Shown: positions 24,206-32,269 of the stretch, piece by piece
How the letters are laid out: the number at the start of each line of letters is the position of its first letter
How positions within the stretch are numbered: the stretch's first letter is position 1
Assembly (NCBI RefSeq): GCF_900115555.1
Contig: NZ_FOWX01000025.1
Location: 1-64,000, forward strand
Length of the DNA: 64,000 bases
Reading direction: 5' to 3'
DNA from: Pseudomonas borbori
Lineage (GTDB): Bacteria > Pseudomonadota > Gammaproteobacteria > Pseudomonadales > Pseudomonadaceae
Notes under the pieces: model-generated
The model's database searches: none
Seen by the model: the letters and a program-made list of their open reading frames with translations, nothing else
What the model was told of the DNA's origin: nothing
Position numbers and translations under genes: made by a program

Positions 24206-26704
24206 ATGGTAGAGCAAAAGTACAACAGCGGGATGCCAGTGATTCCGAACCTTCGGGACTTCGACAAGTCGTCCGGGGGGCTCCTCGAGCGGATTGTTTT
24301 CAGTAACCGCATGCTGGTAGTCGTTGCGTGCCTGCTCGCTACGCTGGTACTCGGTTTCTTTGCGACGCGGCTGGAGGTCAATGCCAGCTTCGAGCGGATG
24401 ATTCCTAGCGCCAGCCCGTACATCAAGAACTACCTGGCCTACAAGGATCAGCTGCCGGGTCTGGGTAACAGCATCCGGGTGGTGGTGTCGAACAAGCAGG
24501 GTGATATCTACGATCCTGAGTACCTGCAGGCCCTGCAGGAGGTCAACGACACGCTCTACCTGATTCCCGGCATCGATCGTTCCTGGATGAAGTCGCTGTG
24601 GATGCCGATCGTACGTTGGAAGGAAGTGACCGAGGTTGGTATCGATGGCGGCGCGGTAATGCCGTCCGACTACGATGGCAGCGAGGCCTCGGTCAGCGCC
24701 TTGCGGCGTAACATCAATCGGGCGGGCATCATCGGCAGCCTGGTGGCCAACGACGCGACCTCGAGCATGATAGTCGCGCCTTTGCTCGACACCCATCCGC
24801 AGACTGGCCAGCCGCTGAATTACGGCGAGTTCTCCAGCCAGTTGGAAGAACAGATCCGCTCGCTGCAAAGCGACAAGATCGGGATTCATATCGTCGGCTT
24901 CAGCAAGCTGGTGGGCGATCTGATCGATGGGCTCTACGCCGTGATGATGTTCTTCGGCGCCTCGGTGGTGATCGCCGCGTTGTTCGTTTATTTCTATACC
25001 CGTTGCCTGCGCAGCACCCTGTTGCTGGTGAGTATCGCGGTGGCGGGGGTGGTCTGGCTGCTGGGGCTGATGCAACTGCTCGGCTACGAGCTGGACCCGT
25101 ATTCGATTCTGGTACCGTTTCTGATCTTCGCCATCGGGGTTTCCCATGGCACGCAGAAGATGAATGGCATCCTCCAGGACATCGGCCGCGGCACCCACAA
25201 GTACATCGCGGCGCGCTACACCTTTCGGCGCCTGTTCCTCACCGGGCTCACCGCACTGTTGTGCAATATAGTCGGGTTCGCCGTGCTGGTGATCATCGAT
25301 ATTCCGGTGATCCGCGACCTGGCCATCACCACCAGCATCGGCGTGGCCGTGCTGATCTTCACCAAACTGTTGCTGATTCCGGTCGCGCTGTCCTATATCG
25401 GTGTGAGCAAGAAGGCCGCGCGCATCGCCATCGAGAAGGACCGCGCCGGCGAACAGAATCGCAGCCTCCTGGGGCATGTCTGGCACGGTCTGGATCGTTT
25501 CACCGAGCGCCGTTGGGCGACGGTGGTCATCGTCTTGTCGGTCGTCGTCACGGTGGTCTGCAGCGTGGTCATGCTCGACCTGAAGATCGGCGATCTCGAC
25601 CCCGGCGCGCCTGAGTTGCGTCCCGACTCGCGCTACAACCGCGACAGCGCTTACATCACCGAGCATTACGGCCTGTCCAGCGACCAGTTTGTGGTCATCA
25701 TGAAGACCAACGAAGACAGCTGCCGTCTTTACCAGTCACTGCAAACCATGGATCGCCTGGCCTCTCGCCTGCGCCAGACCGAGGGCGTGCAGACCACCAG
25801 CTCGCTAGCCGAAACCGTGCGCTTCGTTACCTCGGGCATGGCCGAGGGCAGTCCGAAGTGGCTGACCATCAGTCGCGACCAGGCGATCACCAACTCGTCG
25901 GTGGACGCGGCGATGATCTCGTCGCCTGGTATCACCAACCAGCAATGTTCGGTCACACCGCTGATCGCCTACCTGGCGGACCATAAGGCCGATACCTTGA
26001 ACCGCGTGCTGCAGGTAGCTGAGAGCTTCGCCGCTCAGCACAACACCGCCGCGGATGCCGAACAGCCGATTCAGTTTCTCCTGGCCGCCGGCAATGCCGG
26101 AATCGAGGCGGCCACCAACATCGAGGTGGAGAAGGGCATCGTCACCATGTACCTCGCGGTGTATGGCGCCACGGCGCTGCTCTGCCTGCTGACCTTCCGC
26201 AGTTGGCGCGCCACCGTGGTCGCGCTGATTCCGCTGATCATGACCACGATCATCTGCAAGGCATTGATGGTCTGGCTGGGTATCGGCCTCAAGGTGGCAA
26301 CCTTGCCGGTGATCGCCGTTGGTGTGGGTGTGGGGGTGGATTACGCACTCTATCTGCTCAGCGTGCAGATCGCGGTGCAGGAGCGCGGCGGCACGCTGGC
26401 CGTGGCCTACCGCCGCTCGTTGGATTTCACTGGCCGCGTGGTGGCGCTGATCGGCTTGACCATGGCCGCCGGTGTCATCACCTGGGCCTGGTCTCCGATC
26501 AAGTTCCAGGCCGACATGGGCATCCTGCTGACCTTCATGTTCCTCTGGAACATGCTCGGCGCCTTGATCCTCATCCCGGCGCTGTCGCATTTCCTGCTCA
26601 ACCCGAAGACCACCGTCACGGCTACCGAGACCCTCGGTACCGATGAACCGCCGCGCTCGCGCGAACAGGCCGACAGCCATACCCAGGCGGTTACAGCTCA
26701 TTGA
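24206..26704 (+). CDS. RND/MMPL-family transporter
   Basis: An 832-residue RND superfamily protein with the usual duplicated plan. There is one TM helix near residue 38, a periplasmic loop to about 235, five clustered TMs, another single TM near 435, a second loop, and five C-terminal TMs. The N-terminal NASFERMIPS motif and DYALY in the second half (GVGVGVDYALYLL) are typical of the MMPL/patched-like branch that moves lipids and hopanoids. It is the last of the DUF1302-DUF1329-YCF48-RND set, so transport of a hydrophobic terpenoid, in or out, is the likely role. Confidence 0.88.
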   Translation: MVEQKYNSGMPVIPNLRDFDKSSGGLLERIVFSNRMLVVVACLLATLVLGFFATRLEVNASFERMIPSASPYIKNYLAYKDQLPGLGNSIRVVVSNKQGDIYDPEYLQALQEVNDTLYLIPGIDRSWMKSLWMPIVRWKEVTEVGIDGGAVMPSDYDGSEASVSALRRNINRAGIIGSLVANDATSSMIVAPLLDTHPQTGQPLNYGEFSSQLEEQIRSLQSDKIGIHIVGFSKLVGDLIDGLYAVMMFFGASVVIAALFVYFYTRCLRSTLLLVSIAVAGVVWLLGLMQLLGYELDPYSILVPFLIFAIGVSHGTQKMNGILQDIGRGTHKYIAARYTFRRLFLTGLTALLCNIVGFAVLVIIDIPVIRDLAITTSIGVAVLIFTKLLLIPVALSYIGVSKKAARIAIEKDRAGEQNRSLLGHVWHGLDRFTERRWATVVIVLSVVVTVVCSVVMLDLKIGDLDPGAPELRPDSRYNRDSAYITEHYGLSSDQFVVIMKTNEDSCRLYQSLQTMDRLASRLRQTEGVQTTSSLAETVRFVTSGMAEGSPKWLTISRDQAITNSSVDAAMISSPGITNQQCSVTPLIAYLADHKADTLNRVLQVAESFAAQHNTAADAEQPIQFLLAAGNAGIEAATNIEVEKGIVTMYLAVYGATALLCLLTFRSWRATVVALIPLIMTTIICKALMVWLGIGLKVATLPVIAVGVGVGVDYALYLLSVQIAVQERGGTLAVAYRRSLDFTGRVVALIGLTMAAGVITWAWSPIKFQADMGILLTFMFLWNMLGALILIPALSHFLLNPKTTVTATETLGTDEPPRSREQADSHTQAVTAH

Positions 26705-26787
26705 TCGGATTCGTCGCACGGGCGGCGTAATCCACTGACTTATCGGCCAAGGATAGCGTCCTGGCCAGCTATTGGAGGGAGAGTGTT

Positions 26788-27759
26788 ATGTTCGAATTGT
26801 TGATGAGTGCCGACATGATGGTTCCGGATCCCGATGGGATGACGGAAAAGCTGGTGGATAAGCTCGGTATTTACAAACACGAGCGCTGGCGCCAGGCGTT
26901 CGACAACCATCCGTATATCGCGCACTTCCTGCGCGTGCACAAGTCGTTGGCCGTCGCGCCGACTCGCATCGAACCGCAATGGCACCTGGATCTGCCGAAT
27001 CCTGGCGATCCGCTGTTCCATGACTTTCTCGAAAGCCTGAAGGACTTTCAGGGCCATCATCGGCCGATGATCACCCACTCCATCGTCCTGGCGTTGCATG
27101 GCGACAAGTTCGACGCCCTGGTCGACAAGTTGATGCGTCGCCGCCTGCCGTTCCGTATGGCCCAGCGCACCCCGGAAATGCCGTTCGACCGTCTCTGGCT
27201 GGGTGCGACTCCGGAGCAGCCCTATTACCGGCCCACGGTCGATGGTGGACTGTGCATCGAGATCATGCCCACCGAGCCGCTGCAGATGCCGGCGGAAACT
27301 TACGCCCAGCCGCCGGCCCAGCCGCGCGACCTGAAGCCGGGCGACATGGTGCGGGTGACCGCGCGCGGTTTCCTCGTGCGCGACCTCGATGAAACTCTGC
27401 GCATGGTCTCCAGCAATCTCGATTGGGAACCAAGCGGTCCGGTAGAACATATTCGTAGCGAAGGCTACCGCCGCGCACGCATGGGTTTCACCGTCGCCAA
27501 TAGCGCGACCTTGGATATCATCGAGGCGACCTACTGGAACACCGATGCCGGTCACTACGTGAATAACTGGGGGCCAGGCCCTTACTACATCCGCATCGGG
27601 GTCAACGACCTGGCCGCCAAGGCCGAGGATCTGCGCGCCCGCGGCACGGCCTTCGACTGGATCGAGTCGTCCGAGGCGGTCGGTGGCAAGTCACTGATCA
27701 AGATCGATCCGAAGGAGCTTGACGGCCAGGTCTTCGAGTTTGAGGAGTGTCCCGTATGA
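26788..27759 (+). CDS. VOC-superfamily (glyoxalase/dioxygenase fold) protein
   Basis: A 323-residue protein with two regions resembling vicinal-oxygen-chelate modules. The N-terminal half contains HHRPMITHSIVLALHG; the C-terminal half has VRVTARGFLVRDLDETLRM and ends in DPKELDGQVFEFEE. Metal ligands cannot be assigned with confidence and it is not a standard extradiol dioxygenase. The ribosome site TTGGAGGGAGAG precedes the ATG. Its stop overlaps the enoyl-CoA hydratase start by four bases (ATGA), so the two are translationally coupled and probably act in one step sequence. Confidence 0.68.
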   Translation: MFELLMSADMMVPDPDGMTEKLVDKLGIYKHERWRQAFDNHPYIAHFLRVHKSLAVAPTRIEPQWHLDLPNPGDPLFHDFLESLKDFQGHHRPMITHSIVLALHGDKFDALVDKLMRRRLPFRMAQRTPEMPFDRLWLGATPEQPYYRPTVDGGLCIEIMPTEPLQMPAETYAQPPAQPRDLKPGDMVRVTARGFLVRDLDETLRMVSSNLDWEPSGPVEHIRSEGYRRARMGFTVANSATLDIIEATYWNTDAGHYVNNWGPGPYYIRIGVNDLAAKAEDLRARGTAFDWIESSEAVGGKSLIKIDPKELDGQVFEFEECPV

Positions 27760-28574
27760 ATGCCGATACCAGCCAACAGTTGCCCTTGGTGATTAACGAG
27801 GCTGTACGCGTCGAGCGCGATGCGGCGGTTGGCTGGGTCGTGCTGACCCGGCCGGGGCAGATCAACGCGATCAATGATCAGATTCGCCAAGGCGTGCCAG
27901 AAGCTCTGGCGCTGCTGGACAAGGATCCGCAGGTACGGGTCATCGTCATCCGTGGCGAAGGCGAGCGTGGCTTCTGCGCCGGCGCCGACATCAAGGAACG
28001 GCGTGGTGCGGAGACTTCCCTGCAGGTGCGCCAACGTATGCAGCGGGCTCGCTGGATCGAGTCGCTGGATCAGGTCGCCAAGCCAATCATTGCCGCGATC
28101 CACGGGTACTGCATGGGCGGCGGCCTGGAACTGGCGCTGGCCTGCGATATCCGCTTCGCGTCGCCGAACGCGATTTTCGCCCTGCCGGAAACCGGCCTTG
28201 GCTTGATCCCCGGTGGTGGTGGCACCCAGCGCCTTTCCCGGGTGGTGGCCGCCGGACGAGCTCTGGATATGCTGCTTTCCGGTGACCGGATGAACGCAGA
28301 AGAGGCCCGGCAGATCGGTTTGATCAGCCGGTTGGCCAGCGATGCTGCAAGCTTGTTGAGCGAGGTAACTGAGTTCGCCCAACGCATCGCCAGCAAGCCG
28401 CCGATGGCCTCGTTGTATGTCAAGAGGGCCGCGCGCGCGTCGCTGGAATTGGACCTGAAGAGTGGTCTTGACCTCGAGTTGGACCTGTTCGCCTTGCTGG
28501 CCACCACTCAGGACGCGAAAGAGGCGGCCAGCGCCTTCAGTGAGAAACGCGCGCCGCGTTTCACCGGTGAATGA
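27756..28574 (+). CDS. Enoyl-CoA hydratase/isomerase family protein
   Basis: A 272-residue crotonase. Both catalytic glutamates are present and 20 residues apart, as in classical hydratases: E125 in YCMGGGLELALACD and E145 in ALPETGLGLIPGGGG. The oxyanion-hole segment is CAGADIKE. It should therefore be an active hydratase in beta-oxidation-like shortening of a CoA-activated terpenoid fragment. The ATG at 27756 overlaps the preceding VOC gene; an upstream GTG (27747) is less likely. Confidence 0.88.
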   Translation: MNADTSQQLPLVINEAVRVERDAAVGWVVLTRPGQINAINDQIRQGVPEALALLDKDPQVRVIVIRGEGERGFCAGADIKERRGAETSLQVRQRMQRARWIESLDQVAKPIIAAIHGYCMGGGLELALACDIRFASPNAIFALPETGLGLIPGGGGTQRLSRVVAAGRALDMLLSGDRMNAEEARQIGLISRLASDAASLLSEVTEFAQRIASKPPMASLYVKRAARASLELDLKSGLDLELDLFALLATTQDAKEAASAFSEKRAPRFTGE

Positions 28575-28612
28575 AGCATTCCCCGCTTGATCGACAAGAA
28601 GAGAGAACCAGC

Positions 28613-29443
28613 ATGACAACAGGAAAACTGGATGGCCGCGTCGCCATCATCACCGGTTCGGGCGGCGGCCTGGGTGCTGAGTGCGCCCGTGTGCTGGCTT
28701 CCCACGGCGCTCAGATTGCGGTCGTCGATATCAATGGCGAGGCCGCACAGCAGGTGGCAGAGTCGATTGTGGCGCAAGGTGGGCAGGCCATTGGCCTGTG
28801 CACCGACGTGTCCTCCGAAGAGTCGGTCGAGGCCATGGTAGCGGCGGTAGTCGAGCGTTTCGGGCGCATCGATATCCTGCACAACAACGCGGCTGTTCTG
28901 GATGTAGAGCAACGCCAGCGCGACCGCGATATCTGCAACCTGGACATGGCCGCCTGGGATCGGGCGATTGCCGTTAACCTACGCGGGGCGGTGTTGTGCT
29001 GTAAATACAGCATTCCAGTGATGCTCAAGCAGGGCAAAGGCTCGGTGATCTTCGCCACCTCGGGACTGGGCGTGCAGGGCGATCTTTCCCTGACCGGCTA
29101 TGCCACCTCCAAGGCGGCGCTGATCATGTTGCCGCGGCTGGTCGCCGCTCAGTATGGCAAGCAGGGTATCCGCGCCAATGCCGTACAGATCGGCCTGGCG
29201 CCGGCGGAGAACGCCCATGATTCCATGCCCGCACAATTGCTGGATATCCTGCGCGACAACCACATGACTCCGGAACTGGGGACGCCTCGCGAAATCGCCA
29301 ACGTCGTGGCGTTCCTGGCGTGCGACGAGTCGTCGTTCGTGACCGGCACCACTCTGGTGGCGGACGGCGGCTTCAGCAGCCACACGCCCTCGTTGGTGGC
29401 GATGCGCGAGTTCTTCCAGAAGTCGGGCCGGGGCGGCATGTGA
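28613..29443 (+). CDS. SDR-family NAD-dependent oxidoreductase
   Basis: A 276-residue classical SDR: TGSGGGLG at 14-21, D39 for NAD preference, HNNAA near 90-94, catalytic Ser150, Tyr163 and Lys167 (YATSK). It follows the enoyl-CoA hydratase after 38 bases and is the last gene of the long plus-strand operon before a terminator. A beta-hydroxyacyl-CoA or ring-hydroxyl dehydrogenase role is possible. The ATG at 28613 was chosen over the one at 28571, which overlaps the previous stop. Confidence 0.84.
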   Translation: MTTGKLDGRVAIITGSGGGLGAECARVLASHGAQIAVVDINGEAAQQVAESIVAQGGQAIGLCTDVSSEESVEAMVAAVVERFGRIDILHNNAAVLDVEQRQRDRDICNLDMAAWDRAIAVNLRGAVLCCKYSIPVMLKQGKGSVIFATSGLGVQGDLSLTGYATSKAALIMLPRLVAAQYGKQGIRANAVQIGLAPAENAHDSMPAQLLDILRDNHMTPELGTPREIANVVAFLACDESSFVTGTTLVADGGFSSHTPSLVAMREFFQKSGRGGM

Positions 29444-29468
29444 TTGGTTGCCGCTGAGTGCGCCGGTG

Positions 29469-29496
29469 AGCCGGGTAGGGTGTTTTTTACCCGGCT
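29469..29496. terminator. Hairpin between convergent SDR and TetR genes
   Basis: AGCCGGGTA / TACCCGGCT, 9-bp perfect stem with a T-rich 10-base loop, in the 64-base gap between two convergent stops. Likely a shared terminator. Confidence 0.75.
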
Positions 29497-29507
29497 GCTT
29501 GAGGCGT

Positions 29508-30158
29508 TTACGCCGGGGCGGGAACGAGGCTGATGCTCGACACGATGAAGTCGACCGAGTGCTGCCGCCACAGCTGCATGCCCTGCGTAGAGCGCGTATC
29601 GACACCTACCAGCACCGACATGGAGTAGTGGTTGGTAAAACCGCCTGAGGTGAGCAGGGCGGCCGTTGCAAGAAACAGCCGTGGATCGGCCACGGCTTTG
29701 AACTCCCCGCATTGCGCGCCGCGTTTAAGAATATTGTCGAATTTTTCTGCGAGGGCAGGCGTCAGGTCGGCAAACATGTTGCGTGGCGTGTCATGGGCGT
29801 CATGGTAGCGAATGCCTTCAAGGGCCAGCGCGCCCAAGAACGGATCATCCCGGTATTGATCGAAGCAGTAGTAGAGTAATTCGCGCAAGGCAACTGTCGG
29901 CGCCAGGTGTTCGACGTCGAGAGCGATGAGTTCGGCCATGATCCGTTGCGAGGACTCATCCAGTACAGCACTGAACAGTCGCTCTTTCGAACCGTAATAG
30001 TGATAAACGAGCTGTTTGGTAATCCCGGCTTCGCGGGCTATGTCCTCGATGCGTGCGCCGCTCAGGCCTTTTTTAGAAAACTCCTGGCGAGCGACTTCCA
30101 GCAAGCGGTTCAAGGTATTGCGTTTATTGGGTTCGGTGCGAACTGAGGAAGTATTCAT
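29508..30158 (-). CDS. TetR-family transcriptional regulator
   Basis: A 216-residue TetR protein. The N-terminal HTH, about residues 18-64, includes EFSKKGLSGARIEDIAREAG and QLVYHYYGSKERLFSAVL. The effector domain resembles the TetR_C regulators of steroid and aromatic pathways. It is divergent from an SDR gene over 190 bases. As a repressor class that binds dyads it is one of two local candidates (with the IclR protein) for the shared nnnACA-N13-TGTTCA sites, although no such site is in its own promoter. Confidence 0.87.
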   Translation of the reverse strand: MNTSSVRTEPNKRNTLNRLLEVARQEFSKKGLSGARIEDIAREAGITKQLVYHYYGSKERLFSAVLDESSQRIMAELIALDVEHLAPTVALRELLYYCFDQYRDDPFLGALALEGIRYHDAHDTPRNMFADLTPALAEKFDNILKRGAQCGEFKAVADPRLFLATAALLTSGGFTNHYSMSVLVGVDTRSTQGMQLWRQHSVDFIVSSISLVPAPA

Positions 30159-30348
30159 TTTATTGTTGTTCCGTCTGCCTTACGCCGGCAGCGAGATCGG
30201 CGCCTGATTGATACGCAGATTAACACGTCGACCCTTTGCGTATGGCTTTGCCATGCCGCCGGGTGAGCGCCGCACCGTCGCCGTATAGGTGGCAATGCCG
30301 AGTCGGCGAAGAGGCCAAAAGCGCTACTAAAGCAAGAGGGGAGTTGCC

Positions 30349-31128
30349 ATGGATCTGCGAATTGCCGGCCGTAAGGCCATTGTCTGTGCGTCATCCCGTG
30401 GCCTGGGTAAAGCCTGTGCGCTGGCCCTGGCGCAAGAAGGCTGCGAGCTGGTGATCAACGGCCGTGATGCCGGGCAGCTGGCCCGAACTGCAGCCGAGAT
30501 CATGGCCCTGACTGGACGCCAGCCGCTGGTGGTGGCTGCCGATGTCAGCAGCGAGGCCGGGCGTGCCGCCCTGTTGGCCGCCTGCCCGGAACCGGACATC
30601 CTGATCACCAACAATGGCGGGCCTGCTCCGGGGCGCATCGAGGAGTGGGATCACGGCGCCTGGCTAGCGGCGGTGGAGGCCAACATGCTCTCGGCGATTC
30701 TGCTGATCCAGGCCGTGGTTGGCGGCATGCGCGCCCGGCGTTTCGGGCGGATCGTCAATATCACCTCGGCCATGGTCAAGTCGCCACGCCTGCCACTTGG
30801 CCTGTCCACCGCTGCCCGGGCAGGGCTGACGGCCTTTTCCAAGGCGCTGGCCAGCGAAGTCGTGCGTGACAACGTCACCCTGAATAACCTGTTGCCGGAG
30901 CGTATCGAAACCGATCGCTTGCAGTTCATGAGCGCACAGCTGGCCAAGCACAAGGGCTGCAGCCTGGAACAGGCGCGGGCGGAAATGCTCCGGCCGATTC
31001 CGGCCCGGCGCTTCGGTACGGCCGAAGAGTTTGCCGCGGCCTGCGCGTTCTTCTGCTCGGCCCAGGCCGGCTATATCACCGGGCAGAACCTGCAGGTGGA
31101 TGGCGGCAGCTATGCCGGGCTGATTTAG
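30349..31128 (+). CDS. SDR-family protein lacking the YxxxK pair
   Basis: A 259-residue SDR related to the FabG-like subfamily. The glycine motif reads CASSRGLG (13-20) and ITNNGGP is at 86-92. Ser140 is present, but Tyr and Lys of the active site are replaced by Ser153 and Arg157 (LSTAARAG). The C-terminal ITGQNLQVDGG is normal. This substitution pattern recurs in an annotated 3-oxoacyl reductase-like subfamily of uncertain activity, and the protein at 18536 shows the same Ser-x3-Arg. It is divergent from TetR and therefore a likely TetR target. Confidence 0.8.
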   Translation: MDLRIAGRKAIVCASSRGLGKACALALAQEGCELVINGRDAGQLARTAAEIMALTGRQPLVVAADVSSEAGRAALLAACPEPDILITNNGGPAPGRIEEWDHGAWLAAVEANMLSAILLIQAVVGGMRARRFGRIVNITSAMVKSPRLPLGLSTAARAGLTAFSKALASEVVRDNVTLNNLLPERIETDRLQFMSAQLAKHKGCSLEQARAEMLRPIPARRFGTAEEFAAACAFFCSAQAGYITGQNLQVDGGSYAGLI

Positions 31129-31155
31129 CCGCAGCCCAGGTTGCGCCGCTGTCGC

Positions 31156-31563
31156 TCATGTCGCGCAACGGGCTTTCCAATCGGCCGGGGCGACTTCCGC
31201 CTCCGCGAAGTCCAGTTCCACCTCGACCCCGTTGGGGTCGTTGCAGAACAGTTGCCATGTGCGGGTTTCGCCCGGTGCGCGAATGATGCGAAAGGCGATG
31301 CCATGCTTATCCAGGCGCTCCAGGGTGGCCGCCAGGCCCTCGGCGCGAAAGGCCATGTGATCGAGCACTCCACGGCGCGGCTCGGGCATCCGTTCGACGG
31401 CAATCACGTGCAGGACCGGATGGGGTCCGACGTACAGCCAGTAACCGGCAATGGGGAAGGGCGGGCGCGGCCCTTCGCGCAAGCCAAGTATCTCCACATA
31501 AAAGTGGCGAGTGCTCTGCAGCTGATCGGTGACGATGGTGAAGTGATCCATGCGCGTAATCAT
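31156..31563 (-). CDS. Small VOC/glyoxalase family protein
   Basis: A 135-residue single VOC module pair. Candidate metal ligands are H7 (MDHFTIVTDQL), H52 (HVIAVE), H69 (LDHMAF) and E114 or E116 (GVEVELDF), the arrangement of metal-dependent glyoxalase/epimerase relatives. Its stop faces the SDR stop 27 bases away. The reaction is unknown; ring-opening or isomerisation of a small intermediate is possible. Confidence 0.75.
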   Translation of the reverse strand: MITRMDHFTIVTDQLQSTRHFYVEILGLREGPRPPFPIAGYWLYVGPHPVLHVIAVERMPEPRRGVLDHMAFRAEGLAATLERLDKHGIAFRIIRAPGETRTWQLFCNDPNGVEVELDFAEAEVAPADWKARCAT

Positions 31564-32269
31564 GCGGTTTCCTTGAATGACCCAAGTTCGGCACTTCGAC
31601 TGTTTCGCCGGATTGGCAGCGCTGATAGCGAGTGCACTTGCGTTGTCGGCCCCATGCTACGAGCGCGCGTTCTCCCGACCAAGACATCTGGCTGCTTTCG
31701 TTTTACTCAAGGTCAAACGGATACGCTGCTGCTGTGGCTGCTTATTCGTTAGGGTATTACTCGGCAATCGCGGTGAACTGCGTTGCGATTTCTCGATAAG
31801 TCTAATAACGGAGATCGGCCTGATGAACCTTCTACCAACTGTCTCAAGTTATCTAGCGATCATCGCCTCTATCGCGGCTGCCCTGGCCGACGCTCAGGCG
31901 CAGGGAAACGCATAGTGGTCAGCAGACAGTTGCCAACACAACGTTTCAATAGTTCGGGCGTGCTGTGCTCGGTGTTAATGCCGTGCGCGGGCTATTGCTG
32001 AACTGATTCTTTTCACGCTGAGCGGCTGTTACCAATCAGCGTATATAGCGAGCAGGAGGCGGGTTACCTGGCTGCAAGGCTTTCGGCCTGACGCAGGTGA
32101 GCCTCTTGCAAACGATTAAATACGGCTGGTTCGTACTCGCCGGCTTAAGTGACGTGCGCTTTGCTGGCGTCGCCGATTGTCCGCGTATGGATGATCCGAT
32201 AACGAACCAGGCCATTGAAGTGCACCACAAGTCGGCTGGCGTCGTATCGACCGGCCATGGAGAGCAAAT
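31564..32269. other. Long gene-poor gap
   Basis: About 700 bases with no recognisable protein. The frames are short and unrelated to known families. The one with a plausible ribosome site is a 30-codon frame at 31823-31915. No island dyad, tRNA-like fold or strong hairpin was seen. It must contain the promoter of the flavoprotein operon starting at 32270. Confidence 0.5.
31823..31915 (+). CDS. Possible small exported or membrane peptide (30 aa)
   Basis: A 30-codon frame, MNLLPTVSSYLAIIASIAAA followed by LADAQAQGNA. A GGAG lies about 9 bases before the ATG. The product looks like an isolated signal peptide with an ADA-type cleavage site. It could be a real small protein, a leader peptide or the stub of a deleted exported gene such as a DUF1302/DUF1329 relative. 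Weak evidence. Confidence 0.25.
   Translation: MNLLPTVSSYLAIIASIAAALADAQAQGNA

Noticed and set aside
24047..25666. 539-codon minus-strand frame opposite the RND transporter
   Set aside because: Its translation is an Asp/His/Gln-rich shadow of membrane helices; the plus-strand frame has clear RND features.
24206..26704. RND protein as a multidrug efflux pump (AcrB type)
   Set aside because: It is 832 residues, shorter than AcrB-type pumps, with MMPL-like motifs and no adjacent membrane-fusion protein; the DUF1302/DUF1329/YCF48 context points to hydrophobic substrate handling.
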